Position numbers and translations under genes: made by a program
Assembly (NCBI GenBank): GCA_033032175.1
Contig: CM065306.1
Coordinates: forward strand, 21,683,001-21,747,000
Origin: Saturnia japonica
Taxonomy: Eukaryota; Arthropoda; Insecta; Lepidoptera; Saturniidae
DNA: 64,000 nucleotides
Direction of reading: 5' to 3'
Notes under the pieces: generated by a model
Databases searched by the model: none
The model's input: only the letters and a program-made list of their open reading frames with translations
Told to the model about the DNA's origin: nothing
In this document: positions 11,500 to 25,600 of the stretch, piece by piece
Layout of the letters: the number at the start of each line of letters is the position of its first letter
Position numbering within the stretch: position 1 is the stretch's first letter

Positions 11500-11826
11500 C
11501 GTATAGGTATGCTGAAACACTTAGGTGTTGGACCTTACTTTTTTCGGCAACGCGACTACTGTCAGTGGCGAACGTCATGTTACGTGACTTTTTGATATCC
11601 AAATTGAATGAATTTTGGGATTGGAGCACAAGTGTTTCCAACAGGACGGTGCCACTGCGCATGTAGCCCACGATTCAATGAACTTATTAAACGTCACTTT
11701 TCCAGGTCGTATTATGTTCTGATTTGCAATTTGCATTGGCCCGTAAGATCGCCTAATCTGACCGGTCCCGACTTTTTTCTATGGGGCTATTTAAAGTCGC
11801 TGGTTTACGTTAATATGCCGACGTAA
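11500..11826 (+). pseudogene. mariner/IS630-like transposase fragment, frameshifted
   Basis: Pieces in two frames give FQQDGATAHVAHDSMNLL (the DGATAH region with a catalytic aspartate) and then PVRSPNLTGPDFFLWGYLKS. Several stops and shifts break it. It overlaps in protein content with the opposite fragment at 11258-11464. Confidence 0.7.
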
Positions 11827-11874
11827 GGTTAGGAACAGACCATGGTTCTTTTTGCACTTGTTATGTATCTTGAG

Positions 11875-12240
11875 TAAAATGTCCAGACATAAGCTCACGC
11901 TTACAACGTGTATTCGACCAATTTTGACATACAGTTGCCGTGTTCGCACATATGTCCGAGTCGAGTTTCAAACGTTACAATCGATACAGAATAGGTTCCT
12001 CTATCGTAAAACTGCCACTGGTATGTTCGAAGCTAGATTCCATAGAATATGAGCTTCTTGATACATGCCTACGTAAAATCTCCCGGTATTTCGACAGTCG
12101 AAAAGCGAATCGTTAATAAAAAAGCCATTATGTTCGACGGACATAGTGTGCAAGAAACGCGTTCAATATTTTTATTGATGACGATCACATCGAAAATTCG
12201 AATAAATATTACACATGTTCTCAAACAGAGCGTAAAACCA
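11875..12240 (+). pseudogene. Jockey-type LINE ORF2 C-terminal fragment
   Basis: KMSRHKLTLTTCIRPILTYS and later LQSIQNRFLYR match the ORF2 C-terminus of the LINE at 55654-56175 (minus strand). IFLLMTITSKIRINITH at about 12165-12220 matches another frame of the same LINE at 55800-55850. It is inverted relative to the large LINEs of this window and is short and broken. Confidence 0.75.
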
Positions 12241-12299
12241 ATAACTAAACGTTCATTTTAGCTGCTTTTAATTTCGCTAGCACTAGTCATTTTTCGTTG

Positions 12300-13330
12300 T
12301 TTTTTATCTATTGATAACCCAAGTTATTTACGTCCTCGATTAAACAATTGTACAGGACAAAGCGGTAGATACAAGTGTTTACCTAGGTACGGCATCATTA
12401 GTAACACATACTAATCAAAATACAGTCACTGTATGAACATACACACGTGAACACATCGGTAACATAGGTGTAATTATTCTTGTTTACGCTATTGTATTAG
12501 CGCTAAGTTAGTGTAAAACATTCGCGTAATTTACTAGAATACAATACGCAAGTGTTCCTTCCTTTAGGATTAAGAACTGCCTAATGTTATATAATAGTTA
12601 AGCTCGAATCTAGTGTAGGGATTCGAATAGTTATCGGACTATTTCAATAACAATCTCTTGAGCTCTCAGTCGTCAAAACTTTCGCTGGCTGAAGTGTCTC
12701 GTGGCAATTTTTCAGTGAATTACACAAGCCGCAGCTCTTAAGGTGCCATGTAACAGTGTATAGCCTGAAAAATAATAATTATTTTAATCAATAAAAAAAG
12801 GTACCTCAATTTACCACCTAGAATTGTTTATTTCTAAAAGTTATAAGTTTATCATTCTGAACAAGCCCTAACGCAATAACTTATTTCTGCAACGATTTAT
12901 GAATTAAATAATTATCAATATTTATACTAATTGCTATTGCTTTACATTTGCAATAACAATCTTAGAAAAGGTGATTCAGTGTATGTAACTGCCGATTGTT
13001 ATTTTTTGAAAAAGCATTTTAGCATGTATTAAATCACCACACTAGTACTTTTATAGGAAACTTTAATAAATCAAATCAAAATAATAATTTATTCAATTTT
13101 ACCTAAAAGTTGCACTTATGAAGTAATAACATATCTTCTTGGAGAAAAATCCCAAAGCGATAAAGATTTTTACCGGTAAGAAATCGTTGGTTTTATTATT
13201 TGATAAGAAGTATTATTTAACAGCCCGATTAAACAATGAACAAAAAATGCGGTTAAGTATTACTTATGTGTTTATTCTAGGAAAGGGAGTCACAATTAAT
13301 AACGACATACTTAATCACATAATATGTCAC
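12300..13330 (-). repeat. corrupted second copy of the gene B 3' end
   Basis: From about 12620 the sequence parallels 13545-14150 block by block (cgtggcaatttttcagtgaa, ttattttaatcaataaa, ccgattgt...gttgaaaaagc) at a period near 925 nt, but it carries extra bases every few positions. The copy of exon 9 (about 12660-12775) cannot be translated. Either a decayed tandem duplicate or unpolished long-read sequence; see findings. Confidence 0.6.
13271..13276 (-). promoter_or_regulatory. candidate poly(A) signal of gene B
   Basis: AATAAA on the minus strand, about 270 nt after the gene B stop. Gene C has AATAAA at the matching place (42412-42407) within a partly conserved 3' flank. Confidence 0.4.
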
Positions 13331-13545
13331 TTATAGATAATAAACACTATACACTATCGGAACATAGGTGTAACATTAAATCACATTGTAACATAGTCTG
13401 GCAAATAAGAAATTTAAAACTTCGGCGTAATTGTTAATATAAGGTGAAATAATGCTAAGTGTTTAAATGTCTTTAAACTTAATTCCAAACCTTTCCTTAA
13501 AATTTTAAATAATAATAATAATTGTTTCATTCAATGTTTTCGAGA

Positions 13546-13662
13546 TTATGTTATCAATTGAACATATCTCTTAGCTCTCGCCGTAAAATCGTTTCCTCTC
13601 GAATTCCGTGGCAATTTTTCAGTGAATATCACACCGCCTCTAAGGTGCATGTACAGTGATAC
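13546..13662 (-). CDS. gene B exon 9 (frameshifted C-terminus)
   Basis: After a TTTTCAG acceptor it reads VSLYMHLRGGVIFTEKLPRN as in gene C. Then an extra base shifts the frame, giving SRGNDFTARAKRYVQLIT instead of the SRRKILRRQLRDM of gene C, and it stops at TAA 13548-13546. The lysine that catalyses adenylation in this superfamily is therefore absent. A base-calling error is possible because neighbouring sequence is corrupted. Confidence 0.65.
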   Translation of the reverse strand, partial: VSLYMHLRGGVIFTEKLPRNSRGNDFTARAKRYVQLIT

Positions 13663-16600
13663 CTGAAAAGAGATAATTATTTTAATCAATAAATACAAAG
13701 GTACCTCTTCTACCACCTGTTGTTTCTTTCTAAGTAAGTTCATAGTTTTTCATTCTATACAACCCTAACTCGCACTATTTCTGCCGATTTATGAATTAAT
13801 ATTATATTATATTAATATTTATACTATAGTTGCTACTTGACTTTACAGCAAAATTCTCGGCAATACATTCAACTTATGAAAGGTGATTTGCCAGTGTATG
13901 ATCTTAATAGCCGATTGTCTATTTTGTTGAAAAAGGCAAGCAGTATTAATTACCACACTGCACTTATTTGCGCAAACTTTATCAAATCGGAAATCAAAAT
14001 AATATTTATTCAAGGTATGGCCCTAAGAAGGCACTTACTGAAGCCGTATAAATATCACTACTGCCGGTTCGGAACTAAAATCCCAGACAGCGAGAAGAAC
14101 CGGTAAGCAAACTCATGAATTGGGTTTATCTTTGTACAAAAGTTAATATAACAGGTCATAATTTAGTGGATAATGCACAGAGAGGGAGTCACTTCCAGAC
14201 ATCACTATAATTCACATAATGATCCACCCTATAATAATAACCTTTTGACAGTGAAGCCCGCTTAATCATGGTCCTTTTGCACTTGTCTGGCAATATCAGT
14301 AATGTGCTTCGGGATCTTGCAAAAAGAACCATGCCAAGTACTATTATCTAAAAAACCTTATTATATATGTCTTACTAAGTCTAAAACACGCGTACGACTA
14401 ATTTGATCTTAGTATTTCTAGTGATTTAACGCATATGTGCTGATCTTTGAAAAATCTCAGCGTGTCTGAAGTTTTTACGGACATACATTAAGTTATCAAA
14501 GATGTATTGGCGTACGGCAAAGATCTTAAAAATCGACGAAATTACCTGGAAATTGATTCTTTAGTAATTTCGCAAGATTACTTCCAACCTGATTATAAAT
14601 TGCTCGAGGACTGCCTCGCTTTTGTAATATAAATATGGTACTACCTAAGCTACTGATACCAATTAGGGAAAGTACCCTGTTTCTAAGCACTGATTAAGCT
14701 ATGAAAGTAAGCGAAGTAGACTAACCTAGCGATGGAAATATCTGTTAACTGGCGAATCTATGCGCACTGCGAATGCATACGACTTAATGACATACCGCCA
14801 AAGTTTTAATATGCGGACCCCACTGTAATTTTGAATCAAGGGTTAATTGCCCAAGAATACAGTACTAAGCCTTACTAAATTTCACCTTGCTATCTTGATA
14901 CTACTATGTAACACGCCGAACATTGGCTAGACAAATCTCATACATTTGCTTTTGTTTGCATTTAGTACTAAGATAATCCAAAAGTGATGCAGCGCCCTGG
15001 GATTCATGAGGTATTTAACTAATTTGTTTGTTAACTTGCCTAAGCACCGAATCTATTCTGTTTCCCTGTTGAATATAATCTTGGAAGTGTCAGTCTGCAA
15101 AAAGAACTCATGCCAGCACCGTTTTCAACCACGATACGTACTCCTATCGACGTATATGACTTAGAAGCGAATTATCATTTTTCCTAGCTTTTCAGTGGTT
15201 TCTTTAGATTTATGTGAAACCATATTGCCGACCATCCAAAATCTCTTGTGCTCTTGAAATATTGTACTAGATTGCTTAAGTATAATGTATTCTCTTAAAT
15301 CTTAAAAATCGACTTTTGCAGCTCCACAGAAACTTGATCTATAATATTCCAAGATTACTAATCTCTAACCTGATTTAAACATGAAAGTGAACTCACTTTA
15401 TTATTTTATTCAATTAGGAACTGACTACACTGTTAGCCTTAGGGGGCACTGATCCTAAATACATTAGCCAGATATGGCTGAAATATTGACAGCTTCACCG
15501 GACTGAACTACGATTACTGACATACCCCATATAGTCGGTCTCAGTACTTTTTATAAGTTCCTAATTGGTTACCCATTCACTAAAAACGTCCTTATTATTT
15601 CACTTGCACTAACAGATGTAATAAGAATATTGTAGAATCCACAGGTGTAATAAGATAATCCAAAAGTGATGCAGCGCCCTGCGGATATGATATTAAATTT
15701 TTTGTTACTGCTAAGGTTATGTTTGTGAAATAATCTTGGAAGCAGTTGCTATCGTCTAAAACTGTCTTGTAGATATGTACTCCTTCGACGTGTTTGACTA
15801 AGCGAATTATCATTTAAACATCTAATTCCTAGTGTTCTTGATTTATTATAAGTCTAACAGTTCTGGTCTTACAATCACTACTAGGTCTAAGCAACAGTAT
15901 TATCTTAAAAAAAATCGCCTTTATGGGCAGACCGTATCCACAGTAATAGTGATATTACTAATGATTTTAGAAGTAATATCTAACATAATGTTGTCTATGA
16001 CAATGAATGCACTTTTTTTGTTTGGAACTGACTACACTGTTAGCCTTAGGTTGGCCTATCCTTAAAACAGAGCCGCTGATGGCTTTTACAGCTTCACCGG
16101 ACTTGTATAATAGCGATATGAATGCAGTGACCTCTGGCGACGAATTTAAAATACCTTATTAAAGTCACCACATTCACTAAAAACTGACTTATTTTATCTA
16201 ACACTAATAACCTTAGTTGGACAATGTTATCTAAATTCAGTGCGTATAATATTAAACAAGCTGCCGTAGTTAGTATTTGGATCTTTATCGTCTAAAACTT
16301 CTGTAGATAATTGCTGTTTAATACTATCATTTAAACGAACTAATCTAGTGTATGAAATAAGTCTAACCGTTTTCTTACAGATCACATACATAAAGACTGC
16401 AACACTGTATTTCCAAGTTGGCCTATTATGGGCAGACTCGTGATTTCCTGTAATAGTGATATTACTGAATGATTGTTGATACTTATTATAGACCTAGATG
16501 ATTGTCTATACAAGATGCAGTTATAGGCACCTGGTTCTGCATTCGGTTCAATTTAAAAAGCGGATCAAAGTTACAAGACTTAAATAGCGATGTGACCTGC

Positions 16601-19600
16601 AGTGACCTCTGGCGACGAATATTAAAATACCTTATAAGGTCAGCTCAGAAGACTAGAAATCAGACTGATTGACATTAAATATTCTAGTTAATATATCCGC
16701 GATAATATCTAAAAATAGTAATATATTTGATGATGGAGGTCTGTAAACACATAATACCATTAATCCAAAAATATAATAAGTTATTTTTTGTTTCAGATAC
16801 ATACATAAAGACGTACACTGTGTTCCTGCTATATGGCGCTCTGATTTCTTGGATATGTAAAGGCTGCAGACTGATTGTATAGTATTCATGGTGCTACCTA
16901 GCGCATGATTCATGCATCCTATAGCACGACTCACACGGACAAACGTTCCAATTCTCATATAGTACTAGAATTTGTGTACCTAAGTACGAGCATATCAAAC
17001 AAAGGTAGCTCAGAAGAAGAAATCAGATGAGACATTAAAATGGCAAAATCCGCGATGACCCGACTAGAGAAAGTGTGGAAAGACCGAATTATACGCAAGA
17101 GGAATAAATCGTATATCGACTAGTCTTTCCCATTTTTCTATATGGCGCCGATTTCTGGACCGTAAAGGCTGCAGACTGATGAAGTATCATGGTGCTACCA
17201 GCGCATGTTATGCATGCTGTGGACGACTCACAGGACAAACGTTCCTATTCTCAAAGTGCTAAAGGTTTCTCAGAGACTTTCGAGCATCTGTCTCCAGAGA
17301 GTGCTGCAATATTTTGGCCAAGGGGACGCAACCCGATATGGTGGTTCGACCAAATGTCCAAACAGCTAGATGCAAATACCACAGAAGCACTTAACAACGC
17401 TAAAGATCGCGAAAAGTGGAAGCTACTCTTTTGCGAGAAGGACCGGGAGCATCATGACGCTCAGCATTGAGCTTTCGACTGGAGGAGGAGGAGGAGGAAA
17501 GAGGAGGACATGTTTATAAGCACTATAAGGCTACCTAAGCTTTGACAGACGCACACTGCCAAATACTTCAATACCTTATATAACATATAAAAACTGATGG
17601 TTTATTAATATAATCCATAGAGGCCCCACTATAAGCTCTTATGATATCTTGATCATATGTTATATGAGCTCTTATAAGCACTATAAGGCTATAAGCCTCA
17701 GACGCCACTGCCAAATACTTAATACCTTATATAACTTAAACGAAATTTATACACCATACAAATATATCTATACGTGTAACTAAATACATCCTAAATGTAA
17801 TTATAGACTTTAAACTACAATTATACCAAGTTTCATCAAATTTGGTCCAGTAGTTTCTGCATGATTGGCGTACAAACTAATAGACAGACAGGCCGACAGA
17901 CAGACCAAAATTCAAAAAACCGTTGAAATGGTTTCTGTCCATGATTCTAAAAACAGTATTAATTTTTCCCCGAGTAATATCGAATCTACAGTTTTATTTT
18001 ATGTATAGACAATGTTACCTCAGCAGCAACGTAATCGATTAACTCTTTTTCTGTAACACTTATATATGGATTTCTGACGACGAATGCGACTGGTTCTTCT
18101 TCGTAAAACGGTACTGGTTTTCCAACTACTCCAACTTCACAAACACCTGGGTGTAAAAGGATAACTGCCTCTAGTTCCTCAGGACTAAACTGCAATACAA
18201 ATAAATGAAAAAAGATTATTACGTGAATAATAGTGATGTCTGGAACTGACTCCCTCTCTGGGCATCTACTAAATTATTAATGTCATTATTAACTGAAAAT
18301 ATTATGTGTACGGTTGAAAAAAGGGATTAAGCCCGATCGAGTTTTTTCCCGGATCTACTATGACTGGAATAGTTTTCTCGAATCGGTTAATAAGAGCGTT
18401 CTCAGCAACATCGCGCCTAGCATGGCCCCTAATTAGGTTAGAACAAGACCGTCACTCGGCGTGCAATGGTTGACAAAAAAAAAAAAAAAATTGTTCTTAA
18501 AAATCATTTTGAAGTATCTATACTCTTTGGTCTGAGCGAAGTATGTCATATGAACAGCTACAGTGAATCGGTGTTGCGAGCAAGAAGTCCGGCGCTGCGC
18601 ATTGCATTTCTTCAATTATATTTTCATTTTCATTCGGGGCAGCCCCCGCACCTCTCAATGGCGTCATAAAACTTTTTCGCATTTACCCTTTTGGCGTCTC
18701 TTGCTATCATCTGGTTCCGAGAGCGACCGCATCTTTCACTCTACCCTAAGGACCGCCGCTTTCTAGGTTCAAATTTTATTTTTTCAATATGAAAGACCAG
18801 TATGCTGAACGAAAGAAAAATCCCAACAAATAATTATAAAGAACTTTCGTAACTTGTCAATTGGATTGTAATTTATTATAAATTTCTCGGTACTTGTAAT
18901 ATGATATTATATCAATGTGAAACGTATTTTATTATGACTATAATGACAGTGTTGTGAAGAAATGACAGTACTTATGTACGCAATAAAAAGTTATACTTCT
19001 CAGGTGTATCAAAATAAAAATAACTATAAAAATGCTTATAATCCCTCGTGCCAACCAGATGTTGTAGTTAGCCATCAATAAAAATGCAAATTCATATTAT
19101 AATGCTTTTTTTAAACGGTACATCGACTTCGCTCGTCTTTTTACCCGATTTCGAAAAAAGAGGGTTATGTTTTTCGATCGTTTGTATGTAGGTATTTATG
19201 TATGTATGTCTGTATGTCTATTTCTTTGACACGCTCTGTAGCCTAAACGGCTTTATGAATTTTAGCATATGAGGTGTCGTTAGATTCGTCTTAATTGTGC
19301 AAATGACATAGGCCATATGATATTTATGTAGGAAACCTGGGAATAAAATAAAAAGCAAAAATAGAAGAAAAAAAATTTTTACTCAAGTGTTTTTTGCAGT
19401 AGGTTTTTTTTGTTTCCTTTTTAATAATTAAGATTGTTTAAATTGTGGAACAATATTTTAACAGTGTGTAAATAAACATTATTTAATTTGATTAATTATT
19501 TTTGATGGCTATCTTCATTATATCGCACTTCCGTCACATAATACGCGCGAAACATTCAATTTTATCCTCAACTAAACGCGCCAAAAGATGTTTAAATTCA

Positions 19601-22600
19601 ATTTATGTATAATTAATAAAATTGAAGTTTCTGTTTGTAATATCAAAATAACAGCTTTTTACTAAATTCATGTGAAAGTATATACGATACCTATAACAAA
19701 AACCAAATTTTCAAATTGTTATCTGTCTGTCTGTCTGTTTCTTCTGAGTAATCTCCGAAACGGTTGGAAAGATTTTGACGGGACTATTACTGGTAGATAG
19801 CTGATGTTATAAGTAGTAACCTAGCCTAATTTTATTTTAGAAAAAGAGTTAAGATTCCGCACAAATAAAAAAAGACTGGTCATGGTGAATGAATTCGGGC
19901 GCTTAAATGGCTTGCGCTGAGTAAACCATAAAAGATATAGCAAATTAATGTACTACATAATTGTAGACATTAAAACGCCTACAAAAAAAAAACAGCGAAA
20001 GTATATATCATCTTCTAAGGATCACCCACATTAAGCATATACCCGATGACACATGCCCGATCGTCGGCATTCTGTAGTCCGCGCGAACAAAGTCGCGGGC
20101 ACAGCTAGTAATGTACATATTAAATTGTTTTTAAACTTGTTATATAATTAATAAATATTGATATGTAATTTATTTTACATACCTTAAATCCATCGTAAGC
20201 GATGACATCTTTAAGTCTACTGACAATAAAGAAATATTTGTCCTCATCGTAATATCCTAAATCACCGGTTTTAAAAAACCCTTCTTCATCTAAATATGTG
20301 GAGGGATCAACTCCCACATATCCCTTCATCAGCTTTTGACCTCGTACGTGAATTTCTCCATGCTTATTCGGACCGAGAACTTCGCGAGTTTTCGTGTCTA
20401 CAACCTGAAAAGGAATTTGGACGTCTAGAACTGAATGCGAATGCGATTATTACATGGGACCTAGAAACATACCCGGCGAACTATGGGTGTACTTTAGCAT
20501 ACCTCTGCCTAACCCTTTGGGGATACAGGCGTGACGGTATGTTATGTTACGTTAGAAATATAAATAAATTACTAAACTACAAAAATAACTTAACTAAATT
20601 TGGAGACAGAGAGAGAGAGAAACTAAATTTCTTTGGAGATTTTTCTCTACTTGGGGCAGTTCTACTGTAAGGCTGAAATCTATAGAGCGTACTCAGTCTT
20701 AGCTCAGACTTAACTCAGCCTTAAATTCCGAAATTCAAATTTATATTCGCAAGCTCAGCTTGTCCTGAGTATAATTCAAGCCATCGACTTCGACGACTTA
20801 CGGAAAACTTGGGTATTATACGACTTAAAATTAGTATAGCATAATAGTTTTTTTTTTAGATCTTACTACACTGTTAGCCTTAGGGGCCCTGAAGCCGCTG
20901 CGGCTTTTACAGCTTCACCGAACTTGGTTAAAGCATAATACTGATTTTATACACGTTTTAAATTATCTGTATTGCTTTGATTCTTATTGGCTACTACTAC
21001 ATAGAAATGACTGTTTTTATTACGTACACGTTTTGTTATTCCTGTTGTTTGCACTTGTTTCTCGTTATTGATTAGAAACTATAAACTTTTTATTTTATGT
21101 ACGTAATCTGTCGTTTTTACTTTAAAGTAGTTGAATATTATACAATTACATAATTTAAATTCTATTTTAAATAGTTATTTAATTTTCTATATGTATCTAA
21201 TTCGTGATTAATTTATTTGTTTGAGTTGAAGAAATTTAACAGTCCAGATGCGGTATCGAAACGTCAATTGACTGTTACCAGACACTTCCTCAGCTAGAGC
21301 CAAGCTTATGCTTAGCGTAACTCGACTATAAATTCGAAAGCTAAGATTGCGCTGAGTAAATTCTTAGCGAAGTTTGAGCTAAGCTAAGGCTGCCACCCTG
21401 CAGAAGATCACATCCAAATAGTCTTGTGTTGTACTCCTGCAGTGATTAGGATATCCAGAGCTCCTTGGGGTTGAGGTTTGAGGTTCGCAATGCGCTAGTG
21501 ATTGATACCTATGTATTACATGCGTCTATATGCTACGGTAGCCGAATTAAGGCGGGCAGTATGCTTGTTTGCCCCATTGCATAGAAAACCGTATTAAACC
21601 ACTCTTATTTGTGTTTCTCACTAAAAAGAAGAGATTATTATTCTGAATTCATAGAAATCATAGACTAACTGCCAGACAACGTACTGCGTTTACATATGGC
21701 TCTAGCTGGAAGCTAGCGAGCTTTGCACACATGTTCCGTAATAACGTTGGTGAAGAACGTAAATTAACTTTCTGAAAATTAATTCCCTAAGGTGCTTAAA
21801 TTTAGAATGACTCCTGACATGTTTCCGATGAGAAATCCGATCAGGCACACGCCTTATAATATTCTCCACGCTTCTTGAATTAACCATTGGACATAAAAGA
21901 AGTGACAAGCTTACTAACAACACCATGTATTGTTTAAAAAAATGTATTTGCGTTTTCTCTACAATGAAGTTAAAATATTAGCAAAGGTAAAATTAATTTA
22001 ACTTGTATAAGGTACACTCATATAGTAACTTACTACAAACTTTTTATATACTTTTTTTTAATACAAACTAAGTACATATTTCAAACCAAAATGTCGGTTT
22101 TGGGTAGGGTAGTTTCCATAACATATCTTGTTTATAATAAATATAAATAAAAACTACTTCAAAATTTTTCTTGTTACCTTTATAACGATTCCTGGTTCTG
22201 CTTTGCCAACGCTACCTGCTTTAGGACCCTTGGTTCCCCAAATTTCTGAGGTTATGTCACTTGCTTCTGACATACCATACATTTGCACAATACTTTTCAA
22301 TTTAGGCAATCTAGAATATATTATTATTATTAATATTACTCATAATTATAATTTCATAACATGATTATTCCTTTTTCCCAACAATAAAATTTAATATCGT
22401 ACCGTCGTAATCATTTAGAAAACAATTTGTTACTTTCTTTGTTAGGGAATTTCCATCTTGGCAATTTTATTTGTCAATAAACATTTACCTTAATTTCTTC
22501 TCCTTTAGAGTCAAATTTTTTGATTGTAATATAATGACAAGTTTGTTAAGTCTTTCCAAGTTATTAATGCCATATCGAAGAAAGTAACAAATTGATTTGT

Positions 22601-25600
22601 AAATGATTTGAAGAACGAACATTACTACAGCTATATTATAAAGAATAGCTATGAAACTTGGCACCCGTTAGATCTCAGCTTTTTTATCGGTGACAACAAC
22701 TACCCCCGAACGTTATATCTACCGGAATTGGCCCCTTTTTCACATTTTATATTTTTATTGGGATAAAATATTCTACAAACAGATAATTTCTGAGAGGTCT
22801 GATATAATCATTCGTCAATAGGTCCTGTTGTTAAAATATGCTCAGTGTACTTACACTATACATATAATATTGTGTAAAAAGTAGACAGGTATAGATAGGT
22901 ACCTTTCTTTAACTTTTTCAATGATCTTGCTATGAAGAGGTGCACCTGCAGAATGTATTACTTTGAGTGAATCAAGATTATAATGTTCGATAAGACTTGA
23001 CTTCGATAAATGTTCAATGATAGATGGGACTATATATACTGTGTCAATCTAAAATAGAAAACATTATACAGCAAGATAAAACATAGAAAAAAATATCACA
23101 CGTAAAAACATGACCTATGACGTCATACACTGATCAAGTGAGTCGGTTTGGTTCCACTTGGTTGGTCTATTATTAGAGATGTGAACCAGTTCCAGCAAAG
23201 CCCTTTTTTTTTATTAGTAGGTACCGGTAAACTGAGTTTTATAATAGTTTATGTCATTTATAATGAAGTTAATTTACAGCACGACATATTTATCACCAGT
23301 CGTGCTAAACTTAAAAACTCAATATATTTGTTTTTTCTTTTAATTGTTAGATCTCTTCATCGTCCATTTACATATAATCAGAACTTGTTAAAAATTTAAG
23401 TTGTGCACATAATGTCATAGGGCACTAGATTTAAATAGCTATTTAGAGTTAAGTTATTATTATTTTTTGATCTCTTACCTCTATTTGTGCCTTATGAAAT
23501 AAAATAAAATTTGAGACTGAACGAATCAAATAATCCGGGTCTTAACCGTGTCACTATTGATTGACAGTTAGAACGATAGACAATATTCGGTCTTGGATTC
23601 GATTTTTGGAAACCTTTCTTAGCCCTTTAGTTTTTTTGACCCATTTTGCTAAAGAAGCTTGTTTGGATCATTGAATGACTCGAATGAAATACTATATTCG
23701 TATATACTTTCAACAGCAATAGCAATATCTTTTATTCTCTGTTACACAAGTACGAATAAACACTTTTTAAGCTCTGTGTGAAAATCCATACTATTTTACT
23801 TAATATTATAAATGCGAAAGTAGCTCTGTCTGTCTTTTATGTATTCACGCCTAAACTGCTGAACCAATTTTGATGAATTTTGGAATAGAGATCTATTAGA
23901 CCTTGGGAAAGGACATTAGCTACAATGTCACTAAAATAAATTTTTAAAAGATGAAATAGGGAATGAAAATTTGTATAAAGACACCATCAAACCAGTTTTG
24001 ATGAATTTTGGTATAGAGCTTTAATGGACTTTAGAGAAGGATATAGGCTACCCATTGTCGTGAAAATAAAAATTTTAGGGGATCAAATAGGGGATGAAAA
24101 TTTGTCTACAGAACATATCAAAAAAAAAAAATTTATGGGATGAAAGTTTGTATGAAAAACCTATCAAACCAATTTTTTTGAATTTTAGTATAACGACCTT
24201 GGAGAAGGCTACCTACCTTTTTCATCGAAAATAAAACTTGAAGGGGTGAAATAGGGGATGACACTTTTTGAAATGGAAAGTAAAAAAGAAATTGAAAGCA
24301 GGATGAAAATTCATATGAATGTATTTAGCAAGAAATAAGAGCGTTTCGCGTTTTTGAAAAATCATCCCTTGTTGGAGAGCTAAGAAAACGTTTATGTTTT
24401 TAAAATAATCTGCAAGCCAAGTATCGTAACGTTTTTATTTTATTTTTAAGGTATATTAATGAAAACTAATCTCAAAAAAATATTGGAATAAAATCGTTTT
24501 GCATCTCGCATTTTTAAATTTGGATCAATATTTGTTGTTTTAATATCGACAAATAACCAGTGTTTAATCATTTTTATAAGTCAGAAGAAAAAACGAGAAT
24601 TAAATTGATACTTTTTTAAATAATTTTTTTTTGTTGCATTTGTGACTTATTTTGAAAAAAAGCTAAAAAACATGATAACTCAAAAATGGTTCACTTTTGC
24701 GTAATGCATATGGGTGTTAAAATTATCGTAAATAGTCACCCCTACCACCTCCTAACGGGAATACGGCGAATTACCGATAACCTTGTATATACAATCTACT
24801 TTATAGATAAAATGGTAAAGGTTTGCCGTTGTGCGCGCATCACGCAAAAGCTATGTGATAGATTTTGGTAACTTTTTTTTAAGTTCTTAGATAAGTTGGT
24901 CCTTATTTAAGCTCTATCTCGCAGCCAGCCAGCCGATCATCCACTATAAGCCAATTTTTTTTTCTCTAGATAAGCGTAAAACCGTTTTATTCCTTCAATA
25001 CTGTTGATTTTTCTCTGGAAATACGGAAAGTTTTGGAAAACTGAACTTGCTTTTTCTATTGTTTTTTTTTTTATGAATTCTAGATCAATTCACTATTCGA
25101 ACTATTCGACTATGCGTTATTATGATTTTGTTGTGTTCATTTTTGCCTTAGAAGAGTTTTAAGGGGAAAAAATCGAGATAGGTGAGCTGTGGTCGAGTTA
25201 TGGGACTATTGGAAAGGAGTGAGTAACGTCTGCGGGACAGATTTACTTTCATTTTTATAAATAAACTGCCTTTATTCGTAAATAAATGCTTCAAAACCGG
25301 TTCTGATCATTGTAATCGGTTCACACCCCTAGTCGATATATGGTTAAAAATAAGTAATAGGATTTCTATTAGCTAAATTGTATAGCAATGCTCTAAAGTC
25401 TAATAGCATTCACCTAATATATTGTGAACAAATAACAAATCATAATAGTAGAAACTGCTTGGAAACATCAGCAAATATTGATTAATTTTTTGTGTATGTC
25501 ATTGCAAAATGGGATAAATCAATAATATACGTATGGGGTATCAGTTTTTCACAAACTTAGTTTACACATCTCGACGTCTATGTGTGTCTTATTTTGCGTG

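Larger units (their letters stand above)
14250..17505. repeat. noisy internally repeated block in intron 8 of gene B
   Basis: Phrases recur at changing periods with many small indels. aagtgatgcagcgccctg is near 14985 and 15667; the LINE tail actgactacactgttagcct is at 15420 and 16027; tgcagtgacctctggcgacg is near 16115 and 16597; caaaggctgcagactgat-type text is at about 16860 and 17165. The earlier copy usually has extra bases. No complete gene lies here. It is probably assembly-related. Confidence 0.55.

Noticed and set aside
16653..16958. 101-codon minus-strand open frame
   Set aside because: Lies in the noisy repeated block and has no motif; likely chance.
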